A stretch of DNA of 64,000 nt from Ctenosaura bakeri (lineage: Eukaryota > Chordata > Lepidosauria > Squamata > Iguanidae), in the NCBI GenBank assembly GCA_948474755.1, contig CAOLHI010001651.1, positions 372,001 to 436,000 of the forward strand, given 5' to 3'. Under the pieces are notes generated by a model. The model saw only the letters and a list, made by a program, of their open reading frames with translations, ran no database searches and was not told the DNA's origin. Below, piece by piece: positions 1 to 20,100 of the stretch. The position numbers and the translations under genes were made by a program. Numbering within the stretch: the first letter of the stretch is position 1; the number at the start of each line of letters is the position of its first letter.

Positions 1-189
1 AGTTCTTCCATTCTTCAGTGTTAAAATATTACAATGATTTTATTATTATTACCTTGGGATTTCCCTCCCCCTGTTATTTATTATTTATTGCTATTATTAT
101 TCCTCTGATGGGAAATATTTTGGCTCCAGGCCTCACAAGACCCTAGACAAGAAGTGGCAATTGCAAGGGGTGGAGGCTTTCAGATGACA

Positions 190-545
190 GTTGGACTACA
201 ACTCCCAGAAGCCCCACCAAAGGGTGAAGGATGCTGGGAGTTGGAGTCCACCCACTCCTCCCACCCACTTCCCTGCTTTGGTATCTTCATGATAACTCGC
301 AAGGGAGGGGGTGGTTAGAGTGGGAAAGCCAGTCCAAGGACCAGGCTGTCTAGAGACGGTGGGAGTGCAAATCCCAGCATTCTCTGCCCTTGGCTGTGGA
401 GTATGAGAGTTGCAGTCTAATAATGCCTTGAGGGTCTCCTCATTCCCCCCCCCACTTCCATCTTGCAAATACAGACGAATCTAGTTCAGAATTTCTTAAG
501 CTTTGGCTCTCTACATTTCTTTTTTTTGGACTTCAGCTCCCAGCA
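190..545. repeat. Fragments of the palindromic ACTACAACTCCCAG element
   Basis: A short palindrome (191-250) has arms reading GGACTACAACTCCCAGAA and its near reverse complement. A second broken copy lies at 366-420 and a single arm at 528-545. The same motif recurs at 14383-14440, 17328-17375, 46622-46700 and 58880-58945. It looks like a non-autonomous DNA element. No gene is seen in 1-600. Confidence 0.5.
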
Positions 546-603
546 TCCTTAACCTTTCCCCTTGCTAGTCGGGCGCTCTGTGAAATAAGCCTCTACTCTA
601 AGC

Positions 604-796
604 TTTTATCTCTATGGCCACAAATGCGGAAGTACAATTCCAATAGGCTATTGGGTTGTTTCAGTTCTATCTCTATGGCCTCAGAGGCGGAGTTCCAGAA
701 ACAAACAGTCTAGCCCATGGTCCGCTCTATATATTTCTACCTCTATGGTCACAGAAGGGGAGGCACAGAACCAATTCACTCTATGGCTCTATCTCT
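604..796 (+). repeat. Three imperfect 62-71-bp tandem copies upstream of RPS18
   Basis: Each copy starts with a TCTAYCTCTATGG-type phrase (near 609, 669 and 735) and carries a purine-rich GCGGAAG/GCGGAG/GGGGAG stretch. CCAAT pentamers lie at 640-644 and 771-775. The copies end about 100 bases before the predicted start site, so they could act as proximal promoter elements; that role is inferred. Confidence 0.5.
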
Positions 797-837
797 CAGG
801 CCTGGCCCTGACGCAGACAGGAAGCAGGGCATCCCCC

Positions 838-942
838 ACCGGAAGCCGGCTTCACGCGGCGGGCGGGGCCTATATCCAGGCCTCCGCGGCGCCGCCATTT
901 CCTTTTCCGGCCGCCGCCAGGGAGCGAGAAGGAGCCGCAGCC

Positions 943-945
<3 letters not shown>
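838..945 (+). promoter_or_regulatory. RPS18: RPS18 core promoter, CpG island and TOP-type start
   Basis: Upstream to downstream there is an ETS-type CCGGAAG at 839-845, a GC box GGGCGGGGCC at 861-870, a TATA-like TATATCC at 871-877, and a pyrimidine run CCTTTTCC at 901-908. The pyrimidine run sits about 30 bases after the TATA-like box, the expected place for a C-initiated 5' terminal oligopyrimidine (TOP) start. TOP mRNAs are translated under mTOR/LARP1 control (family knowledge). The start site itself is inferred. The CpG-dense DNA continues to about 1090. Confidence 0.7.
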
Positions 946-11683
<10,738 letters not shown>

Positions 11684-11700
11684 ATCTTTCTGTATGTGTG

Positions 11701-11706
11701 AATAAA
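11701..11706 (+). terminator. RPS18: RPS18 poly(A) signal
   Basis: AATAAA 17 bases after the TAG stop, the only candidate within the usual distance. Confidence 0.9.
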
Positions 11707-12255
11707 AGTACCGTTTTCAGCTCCTCTGGCCTTCTCTTTTATCTCCCAGGTGCCAGGCGGGGGGTGGCTGGGACCGGGACCAGGCACTTTTCTTCCCTCT
11801 GAAAATTCCCGTTGGCTACCATTACTCTGTGGGCTTCATTTGGGGCCGGTCAAGGAATGTCCACGTCAGGTGGGAGGAGCAGAGTGATGAGGAAGTGAAA
11901 ATGCCATGGGGATGGCATCTCGTTCCCCAAGCAGCAAACCCAAGAACAAAGATCTTGAACGGGTCTCCAGGTTGACCCTTTGTTTTGCAGCTGGGGGGAA
12001 AAAGAAAAGGAAGCTGAAATAAAGCAACAAACAGGATATTGTCCGTTCGGATCCGAGGATGGAGCCACTGGTCCCTCAATAGAGAATAGAGCTGGAAAAT
12101 TTCTAGAAAGAGAGTTGAGAGGAGCGGGGCCTGTGGTTTCAGGAAATAAAATATAGGGAAAGAGGGAGTAATTTTTACAGAGTCTCTACTTGGGATGCTA
12201 CACCCCAAAGAAAAGGATAGGACTGGAGGGGTGGGAGGGGGTGAAGATTGTTAAA

Positions 12256-12660
12256 TTCCAGCGTAGTTGGTATTTTTCTTGTTCTTTATATAGTACTTTA
12301 CAAGGAAAGGAACCAAAAATCTGTCCTGCCAAAGGCTTGCAGTCTGAAATATACGTGTATGCACACAGGGAGGGAGGGAAGGAAGGAATAATAAAACTAA
12401 GCCACACAATTGTAAACCAGGTTATCCAGATAAAACACAATACGAAGATAAAGCAAATGGGCAAGGGCATGGAATCAAACTGTACAACATTATAAAACAA
12501 TATTAAGGTAAAACTGGTAAAGCTTTTGAAAACAGGAGGATTTTTACTTGAGATTCAAAAATAATGAGGGAAGAAGCCGTCCCCAAAAGCCCAGGGAGGC
12601 CATTCCAAATGTATAATGGAGCAGTGAGTGTGAAAGGGCTCCTTCCGGGAAGTGTTGTGT
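12256..12660. repeat. Unidentified old dispersed repeat
   Basis: AT-rich intergenic DNA contains TTTATATAGTACTTTACAAG near 12286 and GGGAGGCCATTCCAAATG near 12594, phrases that look repeat-derived. No frame or known family could be assigned. The rest of 11710-12256 shows nothing beyond short unsupported frames. Confidence 0.3.
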
Positions 12661-12667
12661 TTTTCTG

Positions 12668-12960
12668 GTTTGGGAGTTGGACTAGGACTCAGAGACCAGA
12701 GTTCCAGCTTCACTGTGGAAATTACGTGCGTGTCCTGGGGTGAATCGCACACTCTCAGCCTCAGAGGAAGGCAATAGCGATTTCTTACTCAAATCTGGGC
12801 AAGAAAGAAGCCATGTCTTGGTCTGTTGGACTGGGACTCTGGAAGACGAGTTCGAATCCTCCATCAGCCGTGGAAACTGACCAGGCGACCTTGGGCAAGT
12901 TGTGCTCTAACTTCCACTGTCCAGGCCAAGGCAGCCAGTCCTAAATCAGCCATTTCCTCA
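12668..12960 (+). mobile_element. Two tandem CORE/MIR-type SINE copies
   Basis: The first copy (about 12668-12800) has TTGGACTAGGACTCAGAGAC and CACACTCTCAGCCTCAGAGG. The second (about 12818-12960) has TTGGACTGGGACTCTGGAAG, a good B box GAGTTCGAATCC and GACCTTGGGCAAGTTG. Both lack parts of their tails. They are intergenic between RPS18 and RGL2. The following stretch 12960-14150 shows only a short (TG) run near 13541-13561. Confidence 0.7.
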
Positions 12961-14149
12961 ATTAATTTGGGCCCTGAGGCCCTGTGTCTGTCCCTCCCTA
13001 AAACCCAGCTTTGCCACAAATTGATTTCCTCAGAAATGAACCCCAGGAAATGGTTGAAATTCCAGCCCAGGTCCACAGCAGGTAACTGGGAAAATACCAA
13101 TTATTCCTTGCGTGGCTGCTCCTGCCCTTGTGATGCTCTGAGTGCGAGGGGCCCTTGGGTGGAAGAGCGGCTTTGCAGGCCTGGTAGCCTCTTTTTTTCT
13201 CCGAGTAAAAGCTCTCCAGATGAGAAGACAGGACTTGGAAATCGGGTCCATTAATACATCTAGGAATTTCACAGGCAGAACAAGGTTTTAATGCTGGAAG
13301 ATGATGGCTCTGGAATGAATTCTGTGCTACAAGGAGGTGTGTGTGTGGTTGTGTGTTGGCTCTTTAGCTTACGCCCTCGAGGTGTGTCGTTCCGGCTATC
13401 CATCACCCAATCTCTGCATCTGTTATCTTAGTTTTAATCCTTTTTCTGTCCCCGTTTTGCTGTTCTTATGGCTGCGGGCCGTCCGGGTGAGAATGCAGAG
13501 AGAGGGGTGTGCATCTTTCACGCAACAGCTTTCCAAAATATTGTGTGTGTGTGTGTGTGTGCGCACAAGTATGTCCTTCACTTGAGGGTACGTGCAACAC
13601 GAGTTGCAAAACCCAGCCTTATTGTCTGCCTGCTGAGCATTTTGGGTTGCCTGGGCGCTTATCTCCGCTTGCCAGCCGTATCTCTGCCTCCAGAGAGAAC
13701 CAGGAGCAATTCAAGAGGGAAGGATCGAGTCCTATTTAAAAACCCCGGAGGAAGCTGCGCCAGTTGGACTTCTGTCTTGCGCAGGATGATTTTGAGAAGG
13801 AAAATTTGGCAAGCCTCTTGGTGCTGAAGAAGTTTATCCTCCTCGAATGCAGAAGCTCTAGAGTTAAAAGGAAGCCCCGGCCTGACGCAGTTTCCCGTCT
13901 GCCCTTCCTGGAGTCAGGAAACTGGGTTTCCAGCCCCCCATTGTGCTCCTTCCTCCCCGGGGGCTGGAGGGGAGCCCCCGTGGCCGGAGAGGGAGTGTCA
14001 ACACAGGCAGCCTCCCCGCCTTGCAGGGACGGTTTTGGGCTGAGCTGGCAAGGAGACGGGATTTCTCCCCAGTCCGCATCTCTCCCCTCCACTCATTAGA
14101 TTTTTGGGCTGGAGGGGACATACTTACTCTTATGGCAAAGGTCTTGAAG

Positions 14150-14335
14150 CGCTAAGTATTCAGGTCCCACTTTTTCCCCAAAATTGGGATTCAAAGCAGC
14201 TCACGATTTACAATACAATTTAGAAACATACAAAAACAGAATTAAAACTAATTACAGGTTCAAAACAACAGCATTTAAAAAATGCAATTTTAAAGCAAGT
14301 TAAAAACAACAATTAAATCAGCACCGTGGCCCCAG
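14150..14335 (-). mobile_element. L2/CR1-clade LINE 3' end
   Basis: The plus strand shows CCCACTTTTTCCCCAAAATTGGG and then CAAAGCAGCTCACGATTTAC, the reverse of a GTGAGC-GCTTTGA-CCCAATTTTGGGG-AAAAGTGGGA ending, followed by A-rich tail sequence. Confidence 0.55.
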
Positions 14336-14382
14336 CAGCCTGCCTCACTCCCCAGGGCTGAGCTTAAAAATAACTGCTTTGG

Positions 14383-14440
14383 CAAACTACGAGACCCAGC
14401 GTCCCCATGCTGGCCAAGGGGACGCTGGGCCTTGTGGTTG
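14383..14440. repeat. Short palindrome, ACTCCCAG-type element
   Basis: Arms CTACGAGACCCAGCGTCCCC and GGGGACGCTGGGCCTTGTGG are nearly perfect reverse complements around a 15-base loop. Confidence 0.5.
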
Positions 14441-14799
14441 AGAAAAGTAACTTTGCCATGGTGTGCAGAGGAAGTGTGTGATGGAGAAAGAAAGCTACCA
14501 GCTGCTTGAAGTCAACAATGCTGGGTGGGGCCAGCTGTTCCAATGGTCACACACTAGTCCCTTTAGCCACTGACACGTGGAAAGGGAGTTCACACTGAAC
14601 AGGTCCGATGGATCTTCGGTGCTTGCCGTCTCTCCCTTTTCCCTGCCTGAGCCACTGCCTCCTGGAGGGCCTTTTGGCTCCCCGGGAGGAATCCACCCCT
14701 GGTTTTCCTTTCCTCTCTGGCTTTACTGAGCCTTGTCCGGAGGTCACATCCTGCTCCCCATAGACTTTGACCCTGTTTGCACCGACTTCCTCCACTTCC

Positions 14800-15480
14800 T
14801 CTTACTCATTCCCGCAGCGCCGGGGCCGAGTTCGGGTTCTCCACCTCCTTCCAGGCACCCTGGGAAATCCAGGTCCAGCCATCCCTTGCTGGGGCTCCTG
14901 GCCAAACTCCAGTGCCGTGTTTTGCTGGGCAGAATGGGGGCCCCCTCTTCACTCCGGTCCCAGGGTGCGATCCAGTCCCGGGTCTTCTGCTCCCCCGGCT
15001 CCGCTCCCGGGCGGCTCCGACTCCGGCCCGGGTTTCCCCTGCCGTCTGTCCCTGGCTCTCCTCCCGGCTTGCTCCATTTCCGGGCTTTCCGTCCTGCCCA
15101 CTCCCTTGGCAGTCGCTCCGGAGGCTGCTGCGGTTGCCGGCTGGCGAGGAGAGGAGCGGGAGGCTTGCAGGGCGAGCGGAGGGGGCGCATCTCGGGTGGG
15201 GCCCCGGGTGCCAATGCCAGCGGGCTGCAAAAAAGCCCAGGATTCAGCAGAGGTGGGGGTGGCCCCCCGGGATAGGGGGCAACTTCGGTGCTCGCCCGAG
15301 GGGCTGTTCGGGCGAGCTGCGCCTCTGCTGGTCCCCGCAGCTCCTCCTCGGCCCGGCCCCTCCGGCTCTCCGGCCCCTTCCACCATGCCCCTCTCGGGCC
15401 CCCAGGTGAGACCGGCCTGGAGATTTGGGGAGGGGGCTTCCAAGGGGAGAGTGGGATGGCTGCGGGGAGGGGGCAGTTTT
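14800..15480. promoter_or_regulatory. RGL2: CpG island, likely RGL2 promoter
   Basis: This stretch is rich in G+C and CG steps compared with the flanking DNA. It ends at a Kozak-type CCACCATGC (15381-15389) and a good splice donor. Long open frames on both strands here are a by-product of base composition. The transcription start cannot be fixed from sequence. Confidence 0.6.
15385..15405 (+). CDS. RGL2: RGL2 5' exon, possibly a small upstream frame
   Basis: ATG in CCACCATGC opens MPLSGPQ and ends at a strong donor CAG/GTGAGA. Joined to the best acceptor (16958) it reads two more codons and then TAG (16965-16967), so it would be an upstream ORF. Joined to the weaker AG at 16969 it would extend RGL2 in frame by 14 residues. 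Which is used cannot be told from sequence. Confidence 0.4.
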
Positions 15481-15499
15481 TGTGCAGAAGCGTCACAGT

Positions 15500-16385
15500 C
15501 TTGGAAGGGGGATCCCCCAAAGGTCATCTAGTCTGACCCCATGCCCAGTGTAGGAGTCCGCAGCTAAAGTGCTCTTAAGAGAGAGCGAAGTGAGGAACTT
15601 AGGATCTTAGAATTGGAGGGGAGTCTCAAAGACCATCTAGTCCGACCCGTGCCCAGTGCAGGAGTCCGCAGCTAAAGTGCTCCTAAGAGAGAGCGAAGTG
15701 AGGAACTTAGGAATCTAGAGTTGGAGGGATCCCCAAAGGCCATCTAGTCCGACCCCATGCCCAGTGCAGGAATCCGCAGCTGAAGTGCTCCTAAGAGAGA
15801 GCGAAGTGAGGAACTTAAGAATCTTAGAGTTGGAGGGATCCCCCAAAGGCCATCTAGTCCGACCCCATGCCCAGTGCAGGAATCCGCAGCTGAAGTGCTC
15901 CTAAGAGAGAGCGAAGTGAGGAACTTAAGAATCTTAGAATTGGAGGGGGGTCCCAAAGGCCATCCAGTCCAACCCTATGCCCAGTGCAGGAATCCGCAGC
16001 TGAAGTGCTCCTAAGAGAGAGCAAAGTGGGAAACTTAGGAATCTTAGAATTGGAAGCGGGTCGCAAAGGCCATCTAGTCCGACCCCATGCCCAGTGCAGG
16101 AATCCGCAGCTAAAGTGCTCCTAAGAGAGAGCAAAGTGGGAAACTTAAGAATCTTAGAATTCGAGGGGGTCCCCGAAGGCCATCTGGTCCGACCTCCCCG
16201 CCATGCACTCCTAAAAGAGATGCCCCTCCAACCTCTGTTTAAAGACCTCCAAAGAAAGAAAGAAAGCCCACCCACCTCCGAGGGGATCTTTTCCACTCTA
16301 AAAACTGCCCTTACAGTTTTTTAAACAAAGTTCTTCCCGAAATTTGAATCCCTTTGCTTTGCATCCTGGTCTCCGGAGCAGCAAA
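15500..16385 (-). repeat. 110-bp tandem array of a CR1 3' end, about 6 copies
   Basis: The CR1 terminus phrase CCATCTAGTCCGACCCCATG recurs near 15525, 15634, 15741, 15851, 15961, 16070 and 16180, spaced 107-110 bp. Each unit also holds GCAGGAATCCGCAGCTGAAG and GAGAGCGAAGTGAGGAACTT. The CR1 body then continues singly to about 16385. It lies in RGL2 intron 1. Confidence 0.9.
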
Positions 16386-16399
16386 AAAGAAGCGCTGGG

Positions 16400-16735
16400 C
16401 CGGCCGGCCCCTCCCGAGACCGCAAACCCCAGGATTCCAGAGGAGGTTGAAAGTGGAATCATCACGCTATAACAGCCTAGTGTGGAAATGCCCTAGACCT
16501 ATAGGGGTGCCCAAGGGCCCTCCAGGCCAGCCCTGTCCCACCAGGCAGGAATGCACAATTAATGCTAAATTAGTTAAACCTCTGCTTAAAGGCCTCTAAA
16601 GAAGGAAGAAACTCCACCTGCTTGTTTTGGGGTCTGGGTGTTAACGTCTCTTTAATTGTTCTTCTTGAAACTGTGAGCTGCTTTTGAGTCCCACTTTTGT
16701 GGGGAAAAGTGGGATATAAACAAATGCAGCAATCT
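16400..16735. mobile_element. MITE fragment, CR1 piece and LINE 3' end in series
   Basis: 16405-16495 carries CAAACCCCAGGATTCC, TTGAAAGTGGAATCATC and GTGTGGAAATG, one arm of the palindromic MITE seen whole at 33518. 16495-16625 is a minus-strand CR1 3' piece. 16640-16735 is a plus-strand L2/CR1-clade 3' end (GTGGGGAAAAGTGGGATATA). Confidence 0.6.
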
Positions 16736-16990
16736 CACTACTGCCTCCAAAGCAGATTTTGGGGGATGCTCAATTGGGTGAAATTTTGGCAGGGGACTCA
16801 TTGTGGGAAGTTTGCAGGATTCATTAGAGGGGGTTTGCAGAATTCATTAGGGGGGATGCAAAATGGGGGGTGAAGGCCCCTCTTACAGGGACTTGGGAGT
16901 TGGCAAAGATGCCCCCCCAACATTTTCCTTTTCTCTCCTTTCTCCCCCCCCCATGAAGCTGTCCTAGAGCATCCAGAGGTGGGGGGCCGG

Positions 16991-17113
16991 ATGCTGGCCC
17001 GATCCCTGCGCCACCTGCTAGACGGGGGAGGCGATGACGACACCGGGGTGACCCTTAGCGCCTTTCGAAGCCGGACCCCCGACTCGAAGCATAGCCCTCC
17101 AACTCCTGAACAG
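16991..17113 (+). CDS. RGL2: RGL2 exon 2 (probable start exon)
   Basis: The coding part encodes 41 residues, MLARSLRHLLDGG to SPPTPEQ. A long pyrimidine tract at 16923-16951 and AAG at 16956-16958 precede it, so the exon likely begins at 16959. The only phase-compatible donor is GCGAGT at 17114, a GC donor. Confidence 0.8.
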
Positions 17114-20100
17114 GCGAGTAGTAGCAGAGATGGAGAGAGGGGCAGTGGGGGGGGGACAGAAGTCACAAGTGATCACTACTCAGATGTAATTATGGACTTG
17201 GTGCTAATTGGGGGTGGATCCCCCCCCCATTATGTGTGCACTTGTAGCAATTTTCCCTTGGTAGATCCAATGCATGGGCTGTCGCTGGCTGCTTGTATCT
17301 TCTGCACAGAGCATGGAGCAAAGGCGGTGTGGACTGCAACTCCCAGAATCTGGCTGGGGATAGTGGGAGTTGTAGTGCAAAACCTTTCCAAAGCTCTAGC
17401 TGTGTGGTGTGTGTGTTCATGCACCCCTTTGTGTGAATGTTATAGGTTCATCAAGCTGTGAGTTTTTGCATGCACGAGGCTGCTTTGCAAGCGGGGGGGG
17501 TGTGTGTGTGTGTGAGAGAGATCTGATTACTGGTGTGTGCAAGAAGGGACCCGTGTGTGTGCGTGCCAGCAAGTGTCAGGACTTTGTTTATCACCTCTTG
17601 GTTGTGTCTCCTGGGTGACACTTCACAAACTTTGACCTGCTGCCGCAGTTGTGACTGCAAGGAGTGTGTGTGTGGCTTGCCTTGATCTGCCGCGGCTCAC
17701 CCCTTTCCAGATTGTGTGTCTGCGTTGTGTATCCTCGTGCACACCTTTCTAAAATTGTAAATATTATTAAGGATTTTTCAAAATACAGGCAGGGAAAAGA
17801 CAGAAAGGAACAAGAAGATACAAACAAACAAAACAAGGAAGTGACTAAATAATAAGTATTCAGAATGAATAAAGATAGTAAGAAATGGATACCAAAAAGA
17901 AAAAAGATACAAATTGATTTCCAGATTTCTTATTGCAGATAGTATGTAGCTCTATAAGGTAGTTTATCTGTTTAACAAATACTATTCAAACGTTTCAAGT
18001 GCTGTTTTCCCAAACTTATTAATTATCAAAACCTACGGTCAGCACACTGTATTCCTTTCCTTGCATTTGTGTGTGTGTGTTTTGAAAGTTGCCAGTCTTT
18101 CAAAAAAGTCTCCACTGATACATTTTTTTTCTTATCGATGTCTTCAATTTGACTGTGGACAAATTTCTGTGTGCCTTTTGGCTGCTCTTACCCAGGGTGT
18201 GTGCTTCTGTGTATGTTTGTGTGTCAGACTTGGCTTTGTGTGCAGTAGCTCCCTCCCTCCCAGGTTGTGTGTCTGTGTGTGTCTCTATGCACACCTTTCA
18301 GTTGTGTCTCTCTGTCTGTGTGCATTGCTAACACACACCTCTTTTGTGCAAGGGGGGTGTTGGTGTGGGGAAGGGGGAGGGAAGTTTTGCACAGCTTTGG
18401 GGAGGGGAGGGGAGCCCCCTGGAATCCGGTTGGGCCTGTTTTTGGGGAAGTCCTGTGGGGCGGGGAAGGGGCCAGGCCAAATTTGGCAAAGCGGAAGGAG
18501 AGCAAGGAAGTCGGAGGAAGACACTCAGAGAGAGAGAGAGACCGAAAGAAAAACAAGATTTAGAGCGGGGCGGGGGGGGGCAGAAGCCATGAGGATGGGG
18601 TGGGGTGGAGACCGTGCTGTTGGGGCTCCCCCAAATCCAGGGCCAGTCCCCTGACCCCGCTCTTCTGTCACTCTTCACCCCTGTTTTTCCCCACACCCCA
18701 AACTTGCCTTCCACACCTCCCTGTGGTGTAGCCAGGGAAGGGCCTGGACCGCTCTGCAGGGGTGTGTCTGTGGGTGCACAGACTGGCTGTTTTTGGGTGC
18801 AGAAGGGGGAAACGGTTTTGTACAGGGGGGAATAACTGGCTGGCCACCCCCATGAAGGTTTTTCTCCGCCTGGGGGGGTGCCTGGAGCCGGGGGGTTCTT
18901 CCGAGAGGGGGGTGCTCCTCACCCGGACCCGGTGGTACTGCCTCCCTGTTAAGGTGATCCCCTTGATCTATGTTTTGGGGGGGGGGATAGAAAAGAGAGG
19001 AGCAATTCCTTTTTTAAAAAAAACATGTCTATTAATTTTCATCGTTTACTCCCAAAATTTCCAAACCAGGCCCCTGTGACATTGCGGGAAGAGACGGACG
19101 AAGGGGTGATCTACACCGTCAGCTCTCGGTCGCCGGTGGGCACCAAGGGGAGCGCGGGCACGAGGGTAAGTAGTCCCAGAAACTTTCCCAAAAGCTCTTC
19201 TTGGACTGCAACCTGCAGGCCCAAAAAGGGTTCTTTAAAAAAATCCTCCAGCTCCTGAGCAAAGCCACTGGTTTGTTTGCACACGGGAGATTTCTCTGCA
19301 AATGCCAGGAAAAAAATATTAATAAATCCGTGTTTGTCTGGCTCTGTTTTGGCCCAGGGCGAGGAGGCGGCCGTTCCAGGTCAGCCTCCCTCCGCGGCCG
19401 AGGCCCCCCCGGTGTCCGGTTCCCAGTCACGGGCCCTGAAGGCGGGCACCTTGCCCCGGCTCGTCCGGCACCTGTTGGAAGCCCCCGGGCTGGGTGACAC
19501 CTGCTACGTCCCGGCCTTCCTGGCCACTTATCGGACCTTTGCGACTCCTCGTGAGGTGGTGGGACTTCTGCTCGACAGGTTTGCAAGGAAGGGACCGGGG
19601 TTGGTGTGTGTGTGTGTGTAGAGGCTTTTTCTGCAACTGTTGAATTTTTTTCTGCAATTTTTGTGCTTTTGCAAAGTGTGAATGCTTTTTCTATTTGGCA
19701 GGCAGAAATTCCACAGGTGCTGCTGGCAGAGTTAGAGGACTGAAGAGTTGTTGTTGTGTACCTTCAAATTGTTTTGGATATATGGCGACCTTTAGGCAAC
19801 CCTATCACAGGGTTTTCTGGGGCTGAGAGTGTGTGACATGCCCAAGATCACCCAGTGGGTCTCCATGGCCGAGCAGAGAATCGAACTCGGGTCACAATCC
19901 AGCACTCTCAAACTACGGCACCACACTGACTGTCCAGGACTGGAGAGAGTCCGTGTTCTCATGCAGGTGGACTACCTTGCAGGGCTGGTGGGAAGATAAA
20001 GCAGGCATGGAGAGAACAGTATGCCCCACCTTTAGAGGAAAGGAAATGGTTAAGATAAAACTGCTGAATTCTGCCCAAGCATCTGCACAATGGGGGGAAG

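Noticed and set aside
14733..15536. Several 180-260-aa frames on both strands at the RGL2 5' end
   Set aside because: They overlap each other on both strands in CpG-island DNA and resemble no protein; only the short ATG exon at 15385 fits splicing.
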